From contig NC_040016.1 in NCBI RefSeq assembly GCF_000972845.2, positions 25,477,320 through 25,541,319 on the forward strand: a DNA stretch of 64,000 nt, in the 5' to 3' direction. The position numbers were made by a program, and so were the translations under genes. Below the pieces are notes generated by a model, which was not told the DNA's origin, made no database searches, and was given only the letters and a program-made list of their open reading frames with translations. This document shows positions 52,996-62,700 of this stretch, piece after piece; the stretch's first letter is position 1; every line of letters starts with the position of its first letter. Source of the stretch: Larimichthys crocea. Its lineage: Eukaryota > Chordata > Actinopteri > Sciaenidae.

Positions 52996-53174
52996 GCCCG
53001 TCCACACGAGTACGTTTTTGTTGAATCCGCATAAATGCTTTATCGTTTCGGCCTTGCGTCCAAACGGATCCGGCTTTTTCGAGGTGTGAAACTGGTATTT
53101 TTTGAGAACGGGTCCCAGAGTGGGAAAATGCCAAAACGCCGGATAGCACAGAGTCGTCTCGTGTGGACAGGGCC
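52996..53174. mobile_element. Short inverted-repeat MITE
   Basis: GGCTCTAA-type flank, then GCCCGTCCACACGAG at the left and CTCGTGTGGACAGGGC at the right: near-perfect inverted ends about 180 bp apart, with CG-rich sequence between. This layout is known from non-autonomous hAT-like elements of fish. The host duplication was not resolved. Confidence 0.65.
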
Positions 53175-53749
53175 TTGGTTTGTTAAAGGGTTGTTTTGGT
53201 GGTTAGTGCAAGGTGTGTGGAGTTGTGCACGCTAATTAAATGATTTGATTCAGCTTCGTGTTGCTTTTGGCCATGTGCTCTGTTTGCAAGAGCAGCTCCA
53301 ATTTTACTCTGGTTTGTGGTTTTGGGAGACTCGTGTCTTTCTGCACGAAGCGTTCTGGTTCTGACCTGGATCTCATTGTTGTGACACACTATTGAAGAGA
53401 GATTCCTCTGTAAGGCAGTTAGACATTTTCCTTTCTGGAGAACAATTGTCTCAACGGAACATCTGCAGCTGCAGGTGGGTCACCACGTGATGGTTGCTCT
53501 GCTATGATTATAGTCAATGCTGTTGCCAAGTACCCAGCACAAATACTGCACAAAGACTAGGATGGATAAACCCATATTTGGGTATCAAATTAAATTAAAA
53601 TGACTTGACTGATTGTCAATTTCTTTGTTTTTGAGGTAGAGTTGTTACTGTTGTTTGGTGTTTTGTGTTTTCTTTTTGTCCCAGCTTAGGGTTAGTGAAT
53701 AACTATAAACTGTATCAAAGAAAGACTCAATTCAGCACAGAGATTTCCA

Positions 53750-53828
53750 ATGGCGAGTCCCTGTTACAGTGTGTTTTCATCACTCATCTTGGCCTTGGCT
53801 TTTTATATGACGACACCTTGCTGTAAGA
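53750..53828 (+). CDS. Possible signal-peptide first exon
   Basis: ATG in a fair context (TTCCAATGG) opens 26 codons plus one base and stops at a strong GTAAGT donor. The peptide has a polar start, a hydrophobic core (SLILALAFYM) and small residues, as a signal peptide has. An exon ending in phase 1 after a signal peptide is the usual layout of immunoglobulin-superfamily and other secreted-protein genes. I found no convincing second exon in the following 3 kb, so it may be chance or a broken gene. Confidence 0.3.
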
Positions 53829-53829
53829 G

Positions 53830-56220
53830 TAAGTAGCTTCTTCGCATTAAAGCATATAAAACAGGTGCAGCTGTGAGCTGCATATCACACGATGATCACA
53901 GGTTTTAAAATGAGATGATGTGATATGATGAGACTGTCCACTTTGACTCCGCTCAGGCTCATTACAAACTGCCGACATAATGACATGTTTGAAGATAGTT
54001 AGCCAGTATTCCACTTGTCATGCTTTAAGTTTTCATTAAAGTTGTAGTGCAGAGAAACCTTATTGTGAGTTAACTGACTCCAGTTGTGTGACTGGCAGCC
54101 TGTTTGTCTCAACTCCCTTCATGATGACATGAAATGAAGAAAAAGCCAGTTAATTGATGTAATTAATGTAACGCAGAGAGACTGGTTTTCATGATCTCAC
54201 TGTAATGCAGAGACTGATCGATAGTGTTGGCCTGCTGCATTTGATGGTTTAGTCTCACAGCAAACAACCTGAGATAAGCTCAGATTTAGTATTAGACTTC
54301 TTCATCAACTAAAGGTGAAATGATAACGTTGTTCTGTGCTGTTGGTAGGTGTTTTTTGGTGCCATTTGTCAGAAAGACAAAAAATACTGGCTCGATTTTC
54401 ATGAAACTTGGAGAAAGGATCTAAAATCGGTTGCTATAGGCCTTGGCAAAGGTCTGCATTCTTGTGCACATCTAGTTACTAATGTTATTTGTGTGAATTT
54501 CACAAGTTGGCCAGACTACAGAATTAAACTTGGCTGTTGTCTGTTCACACATGAAGAGAAACTTCACAGATCTTCAGCTCTGTGATACCAAATATCAAAC
54601 ACGTTTAACATTACTGGGGCGATCTGTCTCTGATAATCTGTGAACTCCTCACATTTTGGGCTGAACATTGGTTGCCTACCAACAACCAAGATCCCAGACC
54701 AGTTTTCTCCTCTGATTGTTGGAAGGGGTGAGTTTCATCCGACCAATTTGACAAAAATCTGATCAATGCTGGACCCTGGGTTGGAGATTTTAGAGCATTT
54801 CTTTGATCCTTGAATAATCTTAAGACCGCGATTTGATGTTAGTTTAGTCCAGCCACAACTTCAATGTTCAGTGTACAATCAGTATATCATTTAATTGATG
54901 AAGGATGAAGCTTTGGCACCCTCTCGTGATCAAAAGTAAAAGTACATGACTTATCAGTTCACAGTTTTTAAAACTTTAAAAACATGTTGCAACACGTTGT
55001 GCCAAATGTCTTGAACCTGAAGATATTTAGTTGGTTATTGACTGTTGGTGAGGAAAGAAAAGGCAGATGAGGAGCTGTTCTGACTTTATTAAGAATGAAT
55101 GTATCTATATTTGGACATTTCATGACAGCGGTTTTAAATGCAGAACACAACCCCAGAGGAAAACAATGTATCAACAACATTTAGAGCTGTTGGTGTGTTT
55201 GTTTTCAGCATTGTACAGCTTTGATTATATGTCTTTTGTCCAGAAACTGTTGGATCTTTGATCTATCATTGGTACATTGTGTGTTTGTTACAAATATCAC
55301 ATCTGGATTCTGGTTTGATGATCTCTAACTTCTTCTCTCAAACCAGTGGGAACCTAGGGCAGTTTGTACATGGGTTTACTGGTACTGGTCTCATTGACAC
55401 AATATGGACTTAGGGTGTTAACGAGATGAATGGACACCAAACAGGACTGACAAAACAGGGCTTACAAGATCTTTGTCTTGAGTAAATAAATCTACTTTAT
55501 GATTAATTCACTCATCTGTTGCTTTTCCCTGGGAAAAGTTCAATGTTGAAAAATCCTGTTAACGAGGCACTGGTTAATTTAAAACACGGTCTGTTACTTT
55601 CAGAGTTGTGCAACACATCTGGAACTCATCAAGAATGCTATTATCAGGTTTTTGTAAACATTAAAAGTTGGGGTACAAAAAAAAGATTCAATCAGGAGTA
55701 AGCACCATCTTCAAAAACATCATCTCCTGGAAAAAGGATTAAACTGGAGTCCTTTTATAGGCTCATGGGACGCAGACTTTTTCTGGAATAATTTAAGTAT
55801 ATGAGTGCCAAGTTATTATGGATCTAACATTCCATTTAAAACTACTCTACTCTTAATGACTTCCTCTGATGTACTTTTCACACATTATTCTTCTGTATTT
55901 TGAGGGTTTTTTTTTATTAATGCCCTCTGGTTCCATTTCACAAACATGTATTTAATGAAGTATATTTGAGACTACAGGAATTGAAGGTCAACTGTGGACA
56001 AACTTTTTATTATACTCTGTATATGTGACTAATGAGATGTGAACAATGCACTCATATAGTCTAGAGCTTTTGCTGTTGGAGCACCTCACTGGAACGACCA
56101 GCCCAATAAACTCAGATTTGCAAAATCATCTTCTTAAATTGATTGAGAAAACATGTTTTTTTTTTTTTTATTGAAAGGCTTTTTAATTAGCAGGATCATG
56201 AAGGTCGGACAGTGTGAAAT
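53830..56220. other. Intergenic stretch
   Basis: No exon or domain was recognised. The frame at 54349-54585 lies in sequence (TTTTCATGAAACTTGG) that resembles a dispersed fish repeat. The rest is AT-rich with scattered short frames. Confidence 0.45.
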
Positions 56221-56227
56221 GTTATTG

Positions 56228-56247
56228 AGTGTGCCTGAAGGCACACT
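56228..56247. repeat. Short palindrome at a repeat edge
   Basis: AGTGTGCCT and AGGCACACT pair with a two-base centre (56228-56236, 56239-56247). The following GGTGTGCCTGCAAGG repeats half of it. I associate this with a dispersed vertebrate repeat; name not known. Confidence 0.5.
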
Positions 56248-56339
56248 ATCTACTATTCCCCATACTTATTATTAGGTGTGCCTGCAAGGTGATATAGGCT
56301 CTGACTTTTCTAAGCATTTCGCCAAACGGTTTGCCTAAA

Positions 56340-57497
56340 AATCGCCAAAAAAGTCTGAATTATAAGGGGGAAAAAGTCTGAATTTTGAGGGGGAAAAGTC
56401 AGAATTCAGTCCCATGTACAAAGGCTCAGCCCTTGTTTGCTGCAGCGGCGGAGGTTTCAAATCCCAGAAAAGTACCAAAAAAAACCCCAAAAAAAACTCA
56501 CTATTGAAGTCAGAATTTTGAAAAAATAGCTAAGTGGGTAGAGCATCCACCCCATGTACAAAGGCTCAGTCCTTGCTGCAGCAAATCCTCTTTCGATTCC
56601 CACAGAAGTGGAAAAAAAAAACTCATGGGGCATCAATATTTAGGAAAAAAGTCAGAATTTTAGGAAAAAAGTCTGAATTTTGAGAAAAAAGTCAGAATAT
56701 AGAAGAAAAAAGGTCAGAATTTTAAGGAAAAAAGTCAGAATTTTAAGAAAAAAGTGAAAAAAAAGTAGCTCAGTGGGTAGAGCACCCGCCCCATGTACAA
56801 AGGCTCAGTCCTTGCTGTAGCAAATCCACTTTTGAATCCCAGAAATGTAAAAAAAAAAAAACCTCAAAACTTTGAGGAAAAAAAGTCAGAATTTTAAGGG
56901 AAAAAAGTCAGAATTTTGAGAAAAAATGTCAGAATTTTAAGGAAAAAAGTCAGAATTTTAAGAAAAAAGTCAGTATTTTTAGAAAAAAAGAGTCAGCATT
57001 TTGAGAGAAATAATAGCTCAGTGGGTAGAGCATCCGCCCCATGTACAAAGGCTCAGTCCTTGCTGCAGCAAATCCTCTTTCGAATCCCACAGAAGTGAAA
57101 AAAAAACAAAAAACTCTCAGAATTCTGATTTTTAAAGTCAGAATTTTGAGGGGAAAAAAGTCTGAATTTTGAGAAAAACTGTCAGAATATAGAAGAAAAA
57201 AGGTCAAAAAAAGTCAGAATTTTGAGAAAAAAAATAAAAAAAAGTAGCTCAGTGGGTAGAGCATCCGCCCCATGTACAAAGACTGAGTCCTTGCTGTAGC
57301 AAATCCACTTTTGAATCCCAGAAAAGTAAAAAAAAAAAAACCTCAAAACTTTGAGGAAAAAAAGTCTGAATTTTAAGGGAAAAAAGTCAGAATTTGAGAA
57401 AAACTGTCAGAATATTGAAGAAAAAAGGTCAGAATTTTGAGGAAAAAAGTCAGAATTTTAAGAAAAAAGCGAAAAAAAAAGTAGCTCAGTGGGTAGA
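56340..57497 (+). repeat. tRNA-like satellite, ~240-bp unit
   Basis: tRNA-like bodies start at 56527, 56766, 57014, 57245 and 57482 (the last cut by the gap), with spacings of 239, 248, 231 and 237. A worn first copy lies at about 56412-56475. Each body has an A-box-like TAGCTCAGTGGG and, about 65 bases later, a B-box-like TTTCGAATCC or TTTTGAATCC. Between bodies lie runs of a GTCAGAATTTTGAGGAAAAA minisatellite. Odd and even units differ consistently, giving a dimeric higher-order repeat of about 480 bp. Probably grown from a tRNA-like SINE such as that at 14.35 kb. Confidence 0.85.
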
Positions 57498-57597
57498 NNN
57501 NNNNNNNNNNNNNNNNNNNNNNNNNNNNNNNNNNNNNNNNNNNNNNNNNNNNNNNNNNNNNNNNNNNNNNNNNNNNNNNNNNNNNNNNNNNNNNNNN
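57498..57597. other. Assembly gap, 100 N
   Basis: Exactly 100 N, a standard placeholder. It starts inside a tRNA-like unit, so the satellite continues into unsequenced DNA. The true gap length is unknown. Confidence 0.99.
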
Positions 57598-58090
57598 TCT
57601 TTTCCAACCCTAGCCCAACCCCTAATCATTAAACTACCCCCTAACCCTAACCCCAACCCACCCCTTTCCTAACTGATTTTTCTTTTTCTAACTAACTTCT
57701 ATCCCTAGGGGAGATATGTACGGTCATAATTAAAATCATAAAGTCATAATTTAGATTTATGTTAATAAATACAACATTGACACACCTTTTTATTGAATAA
57801 TTACAGCAAGTATTGATAAGTTCCAATACTGAACATAAGAAAAACCAATTAAGGGTTAAGCAGAATGAGTTTATTGTTTTTTTTTTTTGATTTTTTTAAA
57901 GTTAAAAAATATCATAAATTCATGTTTTTATTTACATTCGTGTTTGGATTAAAAAATCAAAGGATTTAGGATTTTGTTCTTACAATTCATTAACACAAAT
58001 CCATATTAAAAAGTTAGGTACTTACCTTAAAAGTGGCAAAGGAGAAAAACATCAAGGGATGCTGTGTTAAAAAGATTGTATCCGTAACAC
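57598..58090. other. AT-rich stretch between gap and Penelope-like element
   Basis: It begins with degenerate CCCTAACCC-type runs at about 57603-57670, followed by AT-rich sequence without an ORF or a recognised repeat. Confidence 0.5.
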
Positions 58091-58097
58091 AAGCACA

Positions 58098-58105
58098 TAT
58101 AAAAG
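58098..58105 (+). promoter_or_regulatory. TATA box of the Penelope-like element
   Basis: TATAAAAG followed by a GGAGGGAGGGG tract, about 90 bases before the hammerhead motif. A similar TATATAAG stands ahead of the second motif (59877-59884). Function is inferred from position. Confidence 0.5.
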
Positions 58106-58190
58106 GAGGGAGGGGCAGAGGAGCGTTCATTCTGGGCTTGACTCTTGAAGGAGCAACAGCTTATAGGATTTCATTGTTTTTGGGTTTGTT

Positions 58191-58249
58191 TGTGTGTCTG
58201 GGCCTGAAGAAGACTCTGTTAGGGTCGAAACGTTGCCCGCAGACACACA
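58191..58249 (+). ncRNA. Hammerhead ribozyme motif, type I, core nearly complete
   Basis: Stem I is TGTGTGTCTG+GGC (58191-58203) paired with GCC...CAGACACACA (58235-58249, CG bulge). Then comes the core box CTGAAGA (58204-58210), stem II GACTC/GGGTC with a five-base loop (58212-58226), GAAA (58227-58230), a self-complementary ACGT that could form a minimal stem III between two molecules, and GTT as cleavage triplet directly before stem I. One extra A lies between the CTGANGA box and stem II. Penelope-like elements are known to carry hammerheads with very short stem III. Activity is untested. Confidence 0.75.
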
Positions 58250-58427
58250 TAAAAAAATCTTTTGGCCTTTTAAATTTTATTTTTTTGAGATTTTTACACT
58301 TTTTAAGTGAATTTTTAGTTGGATTTTATTTTTTATTGTATTCTTCACTCTTCTTTTGAATAAATATATATTTTTTATAAAAACAAGGGATTTAAGAGTT
58401 TTTTTCATATACTGGGAGTTGGCAGTG

Positions 58428-58923
58428 ATGCCATATTTTGATGAGGGATGGACTGAGGTCCGGTATAAGCAGACCCGGAGGCGAAACCGGGATTGGGACC
58501 GGGGTCGCGGGATGGACCACGGGATGGACCGTGCGCCTCCCGTGTCCTCTGGGACACGGGCTCCGTTCCCACCTCCTAACCAGCCAGTGCCTCCCGTGGG
58601 ATTGTCGCGTTTCCTGGGTCCCCAGTCACGGTCCTATGCTGCAGTGGTAAGAGGTAATGACCGTAGACATGGATACGGGTTTCCTCCGCGACCCAGAAGA
58701 AGAAATTTGGATTCCGGTGGTGAACTACTCCAAGGCCCTGCCATGGGTGGAGCAGGCATCCCTGCAGTTGCTCAACAATCACATTGAGAGGAACATGCCG
58801 TACATTCCGGCGCTTGAGAGCACGGACTTTCAGACTGAGAGGGACCATGTGCATTGGACAAGGGACACAGCACGAGCCATGTTCAGGCATTGGATTGATT
58901 GTTTAAACTTACACCCCAGGTAA
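58428..58923 (+). pseudogene. Penelope-like ORF, N-terminal part, frameshifted
   Basis: The first frame (58428-58787) starts with ATG after the hammerhead and is rich in Arg, Gly and Pro (RRRNRDWDRGRG, then FPPPNQPVPP, then SYAAVVRG). A second frame (58657-58923) looks more protein-like (NYSKALPWVEQ, ERNMPYIPALE). The overlap of the two in different frames points to a frameshift. The domain has no function that I can name; such disordered, basic N-termini are common in retroelement proteins and may bind nucleic acid. Confidence 0.6.
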
Positions 58924-59552
58924 GTCTTGTTCAGGTGGGGGAGGAAGGGTCACGACCCTTCGTGGCTCAGAATGTGATTGTTTTGGCAAAAAATTTTGCT
59001 CTTTCACAGGCACAATATGATCTTTTGAACAGAGGGTTAACATTTGTTCCTAGTATTGATATAGGTAAATACCAAAAGGGACAGTTTCAATTGGATATTC
59101 AGACTTATCATAGGAGAATTAAATTGGCTACATATTTTAGGGATTCGGTGAGGCAGGGGAGACAGCCTTTTACAGGGGCCTCAGATTGGTCACCATCTTT
59201 CAGAGTTTTACCGCCAGAAATTGCAATATTAATAGAAAAGGATTGGAAGGATTTTAAGACTCATTACAAGCCCTGTCGGGAGAAATTTAATTTATCGCAG
59301 GAGGAGGTTAAGGCACTTAGGGAATTGATGTACAACAAACATATTGGAATTAAACCTGCAGATAAGGGTAGTGCAGTGGTTATTTTAAGTAGAGAGCAGT
59401 ATATATTTGAAGTGGAACGTCAATTGAATAATACAGTTTATTATAAAAAACTCAGAGAACCAATTTATATGGAAACTATTCCTATCATTAACAGTATTTG
59501 GGATAAATTAAAGCAAAATAATTTATTAATGCAAAGCAAAAAACAATTTTAA
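58899..59552 (+). pseudogene. Penelope-like reverse transcriptase, N-terminal part
   Basis: 217-codon frame. Residues 35-52 (LSQAQYDLLNRGLTFVPS) are the motif that opens the Penelope RT region. Residues 150-169 hold GIKPADKGSAVVIL...QY, and after it come QL and YYKKL, matching the conserved pattern ahead of the RT fingers. The frame stops at 59552. RT-like sequence (LPKIHK and, in another frame, ELPPGR) goes on to about 59665 and then ends in AT-rich DNA. The Asp-containing catalytic motifs are absent, so the copy cannot move by itself. Confidence 0.8.
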
Positions 59553-59665
59553 AGGGCGGGTACAACCAAGGGGAGGAGATTTAGTGTTACCAAAAATTCA
59601 TAAGATCCAGGGAAGTGGACGGTGCCTTTTGAGTTACCTCCAGGGAGAAAAATAATTTATCATTA

Positions 59666-59850
59666 AAAATAATTTTGGATTATATTTTGTAATATCTGTA
59701 AAAAAATATATTTTGGTGTATTTTTTAAGTTTATTTGATGTAAAAATTATTGTAAAGGTTATTTAAAAATTATTGTAAAATAGTTAAAACACATTGTAAA
59801 TGGTTAAAGTTCATTGAAAAATGTTAAAATGTGTTACAGGGAACATCCGG
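59666..59850. other. AT-rich tail between Penelope-like pieces
   Basis: Repeated TATTGTAAA and GTTAAA words with no frame. It may be the worn 3' noncoding end of the first element. Confidence 0.4.
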
Positions 59851-60400
59851 ATACGAAAGGGCGGGCCCCAGCAGGGTATATAAGGGAAGGACAGGGCTGG
59901 AGAGCTCATTTCTGCTCAGGAGTTCGAAGAGGCAACACTGAGAGAGAGAGAGATAGCGGTTAGCTAGCACATGGTTAGCTTGTTAGCTAGCTAGCTTAGG
60001 AGCTAGTGTTCGTTAGCGCATTAGCTAATTTTGGTGTGCAGGCCTGAGGAAGACCTGGTAAAGGTCGAAACGGCCGCAGCACACCGGATTTAAGATCAAG
60101 GGATAGTTCAATAATCAATACATATGAAAACAAAAAAAGAAAAAAAAAAAAGCCTATCATTATACATGAAAAAAAAAAGTAGAATCCCCCCCGTTTTTGG
60201 GAAAGTTTTGGTCGACATATTTTCAAAGATGGAGGACTGGACAACGCCGTGGACGGCAGAAGCAGAACCCCAACAAACGTCCGGACTGGGGGTAATGGGA
60301 GGCCTTGGGTGGAGGGCCAGCGCACCCCCCCCATACCGGAGGGAGTTTTCCCACCACCCAACCCTAACCCAACCCGGCCGGGGATGCACCTGGACCCAGC
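59850..60400 (+). mobile_element. 5' end of a second Penelope-like element
   Basis: A GC-rich GGGCGGGCCCC, TATATAAG at 59877, a hammerhead-like motif (60033-60085), then ATGGAGGACTGG at about 60230. A Pro/Arg/Gly-rich reading (for example VFPPPNPNPTRPG) resembles the N-terminal frame of the first element (FPPPNQPVPP). It dissolves into repeats after 60400. A GCTAGCTAGC/TTAGCTAG-rich run lies at about 59960-60025. Confidence 0.55.
60033..60085 (+). ncRNA. Hammerhead-like motif lacking the cleavage UH
   Basis: Stem I GGTGTGC/GCACACC (60033-60039, 60079-60085) with inner GGC/GCC, box CTGAGGA (60044-60050), stem II GACCT/AGGTC (60052-60056, 60062-60066), GAAA (60067-60070). Aligned with the motif at 58.2 kb, the two T of the GTT triplet are missing (GAAACG directly followed by GCC). 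It should fold but not cut. Confidence 0.65.
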
Positions 60401-60423
60401 TTCGGCCCCCAAATTTAACTCCT

Positions 60424-60700
60424 CCCCCTGGTTCGCTTTAGGAACCAGGCCGAGGATGCACTGTACACAGACCCCCTTGATTCATGCTTCAATCCTCCAT
60501 CTGGATTCCTTTCTGGGAACCATCATCTTGAACGTAACACCTCCAGACCCCCTCACTCCATCCCCTGGCTCACTTTAGGAACCAGGCCGAGGATGCACCA
60601 TAACCTAGACCCCCTTGATTTATGCTTCAACTCCCCATCTGGAACCACCACCTTGGATGGATCTCCTTCCGACCCCCTTGAACAATCAAACGACTTACCT
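60424..60700 (+). repeat. Two-copy ~138-bp tandem repeat
   Basis: CCCCTGGTTCGCTTTAGGAA, followed by CCAGGCCGAGGATGCAC and GACCCCCTTGATTCATGC, starts at 60424 and recurs at 60562 with few changes. Confidence 0.75.
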
Positions 60701-60825
60701 ACTTGCCCGACTATTGACTAAAAACTAATTCTGACATTTATCTTAAGACAAGATTCTCAGAATTTGGCTACAATTGGTCACAGAGTCACACTCTCGGGCT
60801 TGATCAACCCCGGCTGGGCCCTCCT

Positions 60826-60880
60826 GAGGTGAAGGTGTCTAGTGATAATGGCCGAAACACCTGATGATCCTTGGGTTCAC
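60826..60880 (+). other. Worn hammerhead-like motif
   Basis: CCTGAGGTGAAGGTG ... GGCCGAAACACC has the CTGA and GAAA boxes in the right order, but two extra bases break the CTGANGA box. AATAAATTCAATTTTC follows about 75 bases later. It probably comes from a third Penelope-like copy; too eroded to call an RNA. Confidence 0.35.
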
Positions 60881-61214
60881 TACTGATGATGTGCTCTGAA
60901 AATTTTAAATAAATTCAATTTTCATTGACTACTACAACAACGGACAGACTCACTCTAAACAGCCCACAACCTCCATCCCCGTTGATGTACTCCTAAAACC
61001 AGCTTTTAAACCACCTGACTAGATCTTATTCTGGCATTCAGATCATGACCCCTCTCTAGTCGTGTAGAAGACCTCCAGAAACCTTACTGACATCCCCACA
61101 CCCCTCTCTTTCTTAAAACCTAACCCCGATTCTTGCCCCCACCGCAAAAGGAGTCTACCGTGAAGCCATACAACCTAACCCGCCATCCCGAATATCATCG
61201 ACCCTGGATCTTTC

Positions 61215-62700
61215 CATCTTCCATCCCCTCAGTCTTGCCTTCCCTCTCCACCGCCTTCCCTCTCTCCTCAAGGGAAGGGTTGGGGCTCGGAGGCGGGACA
61301 ACCAGGATTTGCCTAACCGGGGCGGTTTAGGTGATGGTGTAGTCACACCTCCCTGTACTGAACATCCTGTCCTCACTTCTGGTTCTCATTTTCCATTCTC
61401 TTGGACTAGCCCTCCCTCTCCCCCTCCTTCCCTCTCCCCTCAAGGGAGTGCTGGGGTCTGGAGTGGAGAGCCCGGATTTGCCTAGACCGGAGCAGGTGTT
61501 CAGGTATGGTTGTAGTCACACCTCCCTGGACTGAACATCCTGTCCTCACTTTTGGTTCTCATCCTTTTGGATTAGTCTTCCCTCTCCCCCTCCTTCCCTC
61601 TCCCCTCAAGGGAGATGATCGGTGGTCTGGAGTGGGAGAGCCAGGATTTGCCTAACCGGCGCGGTTTGGGTGATGTAGTCACACCTCCCTTTACTGGATA
61701 TCCTGCTCCCAAACCTCATCCGCCTGGAGTTACCTTCCTTCTCCTTCCCTCTCCCCTCAAGGGAAGTAACAACCAGGATTTGCCTAGCCGGCACGGTTCA
61801 GGTGATGGTGTAGTCACACCTCCCTGGACTGAACATCCTGTCCTCACTTTTGGTTCTCATCCTTTTGGATTAGTCTTCCCTCTCCCCTCCTTCCCTCTCC
61901 CCCAAGGGAATGATACGGTGGTCTGGAGTGGGAGAGCCAGGATTTGCCTAACCGGCGCGGTTTGGGTGATGTAGTCACACCTCCCTTTACTGGATATCCT
62001 GCTCCCAAACCTCATCCGCTTGGACTTACCTTCCTTCTCCTTCCCTCTCCCTTCAAGGGAAGGGACAACCAGGATTTGCCTAGCCGGCACGGTTCAGGTG
62101 ACGATGTAGTCACACCTCCCTTTACTGAAGATCCTGCTTTCAAACCGTTGACTTACCTTCCCTCTCCCCTCAAGGGTGGGGTGAATGGTCCTGACTAGGT
62201 CGCCCATCTCCCTCGCCTTCCCTCTTCCCCCTAATTTATTGGTGGGTTGATGGGTTGGGGAGGGGGAGACGGGGTTTGCCGAGCTGGCGCGGTATTGGTG
62301 TAGGTGTAGACACACCTCCCTTTACTGAACACCCTGTCCCCTCTTCTCGACCTTATCTTGCCTGCTCCTGGGGCGCTCCTGCCTGGTCTTGGTGTGACAA
62401 TCCTGGGGCCCTCCCTATCCGACACCAGGGGTGCAAAACGGGGGGTGATTTCCTGAGTGACATGCGTCGGCCAGTGCCTTGCCCTTGGCTCCCTACACCA
62501 AACCTTGTGCGTCGTCGGACCACAAGGGGGGAGTCATTGAGATAGTTCCCCTAACCCTAACCCTCGCCTTCCCTCTTATTTTATTGGTGGGTTGATGGGT
62601 TGGGGAGGGGGATACAGGGTTTGCCGAGCTGGCACGGTATTGGTGAAGGTGTAGACACACCTCCCTTTACTGAACACCCTGTCCCCTCTTCTACAATTTT
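61215..62700 (+). repeat. GC/pyrimidine-rich minisatellite with alternating unit length
   Basis: The core CCAGGATTTGCCTAACCGG (or a variant), then GTAGTCACACCTCCCTTTAC, begins at about 61302, 61471, 61641, 61773, 61937, 62069, 62271 and 62616. Spacings are 169, 170, 132, 164, 132, 202 and 345. The 61641-62069 part is a dimer of 296 bp. Each unit contains CCCTCTCCCCTCAAGGGA. Frames across it (up to 119 codons) reflect the repeat, not a gene. Confidence 0.8.

Larger units (their letters stand above)
58090..59665 (+). mobile_element. Penelope-like retroelement, 3'-truncated
   Basis: In order: a TATA box (58098), a hammerhead motif (58191-58249), a start codon at 58428, Arg/Pro/Gly-rich N-terminal frames, then a Penelope-type reverse transcriptase N-terminal part. 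The homology stops shortly after an LPKIHK motif at about 59594, so the catalytic palm and the GIY-YIG endonuclease are missing. Penelope-like elements normally lie between pseudo-LTRs; the second hammerhead at 60.03 kb may belong to another copy. Confidence 0.8.

Noticed and set aside
56527..57327. Functional tRNA genes
   Set aside because: A and B boxes are tRNA-like but the acceptor and anticodon arms do not fold into a proper cloverleaf by eye.
56340..57497. CRISPR-like array
   Set aside because: Repeats are long, alternate in type and carry tRNA-like boxes; spacers are themselves a minisatellite, in a vertebrate genome.
57394..57672. 92-codon frame with an X run
   Set aside because: It reads through the 100-N gap and through satellite sequence.
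61615..62315. Several 60-119 codon frames on both strands
   Set aside because: They repeat in step with the minisatellite and have no family resemblance.
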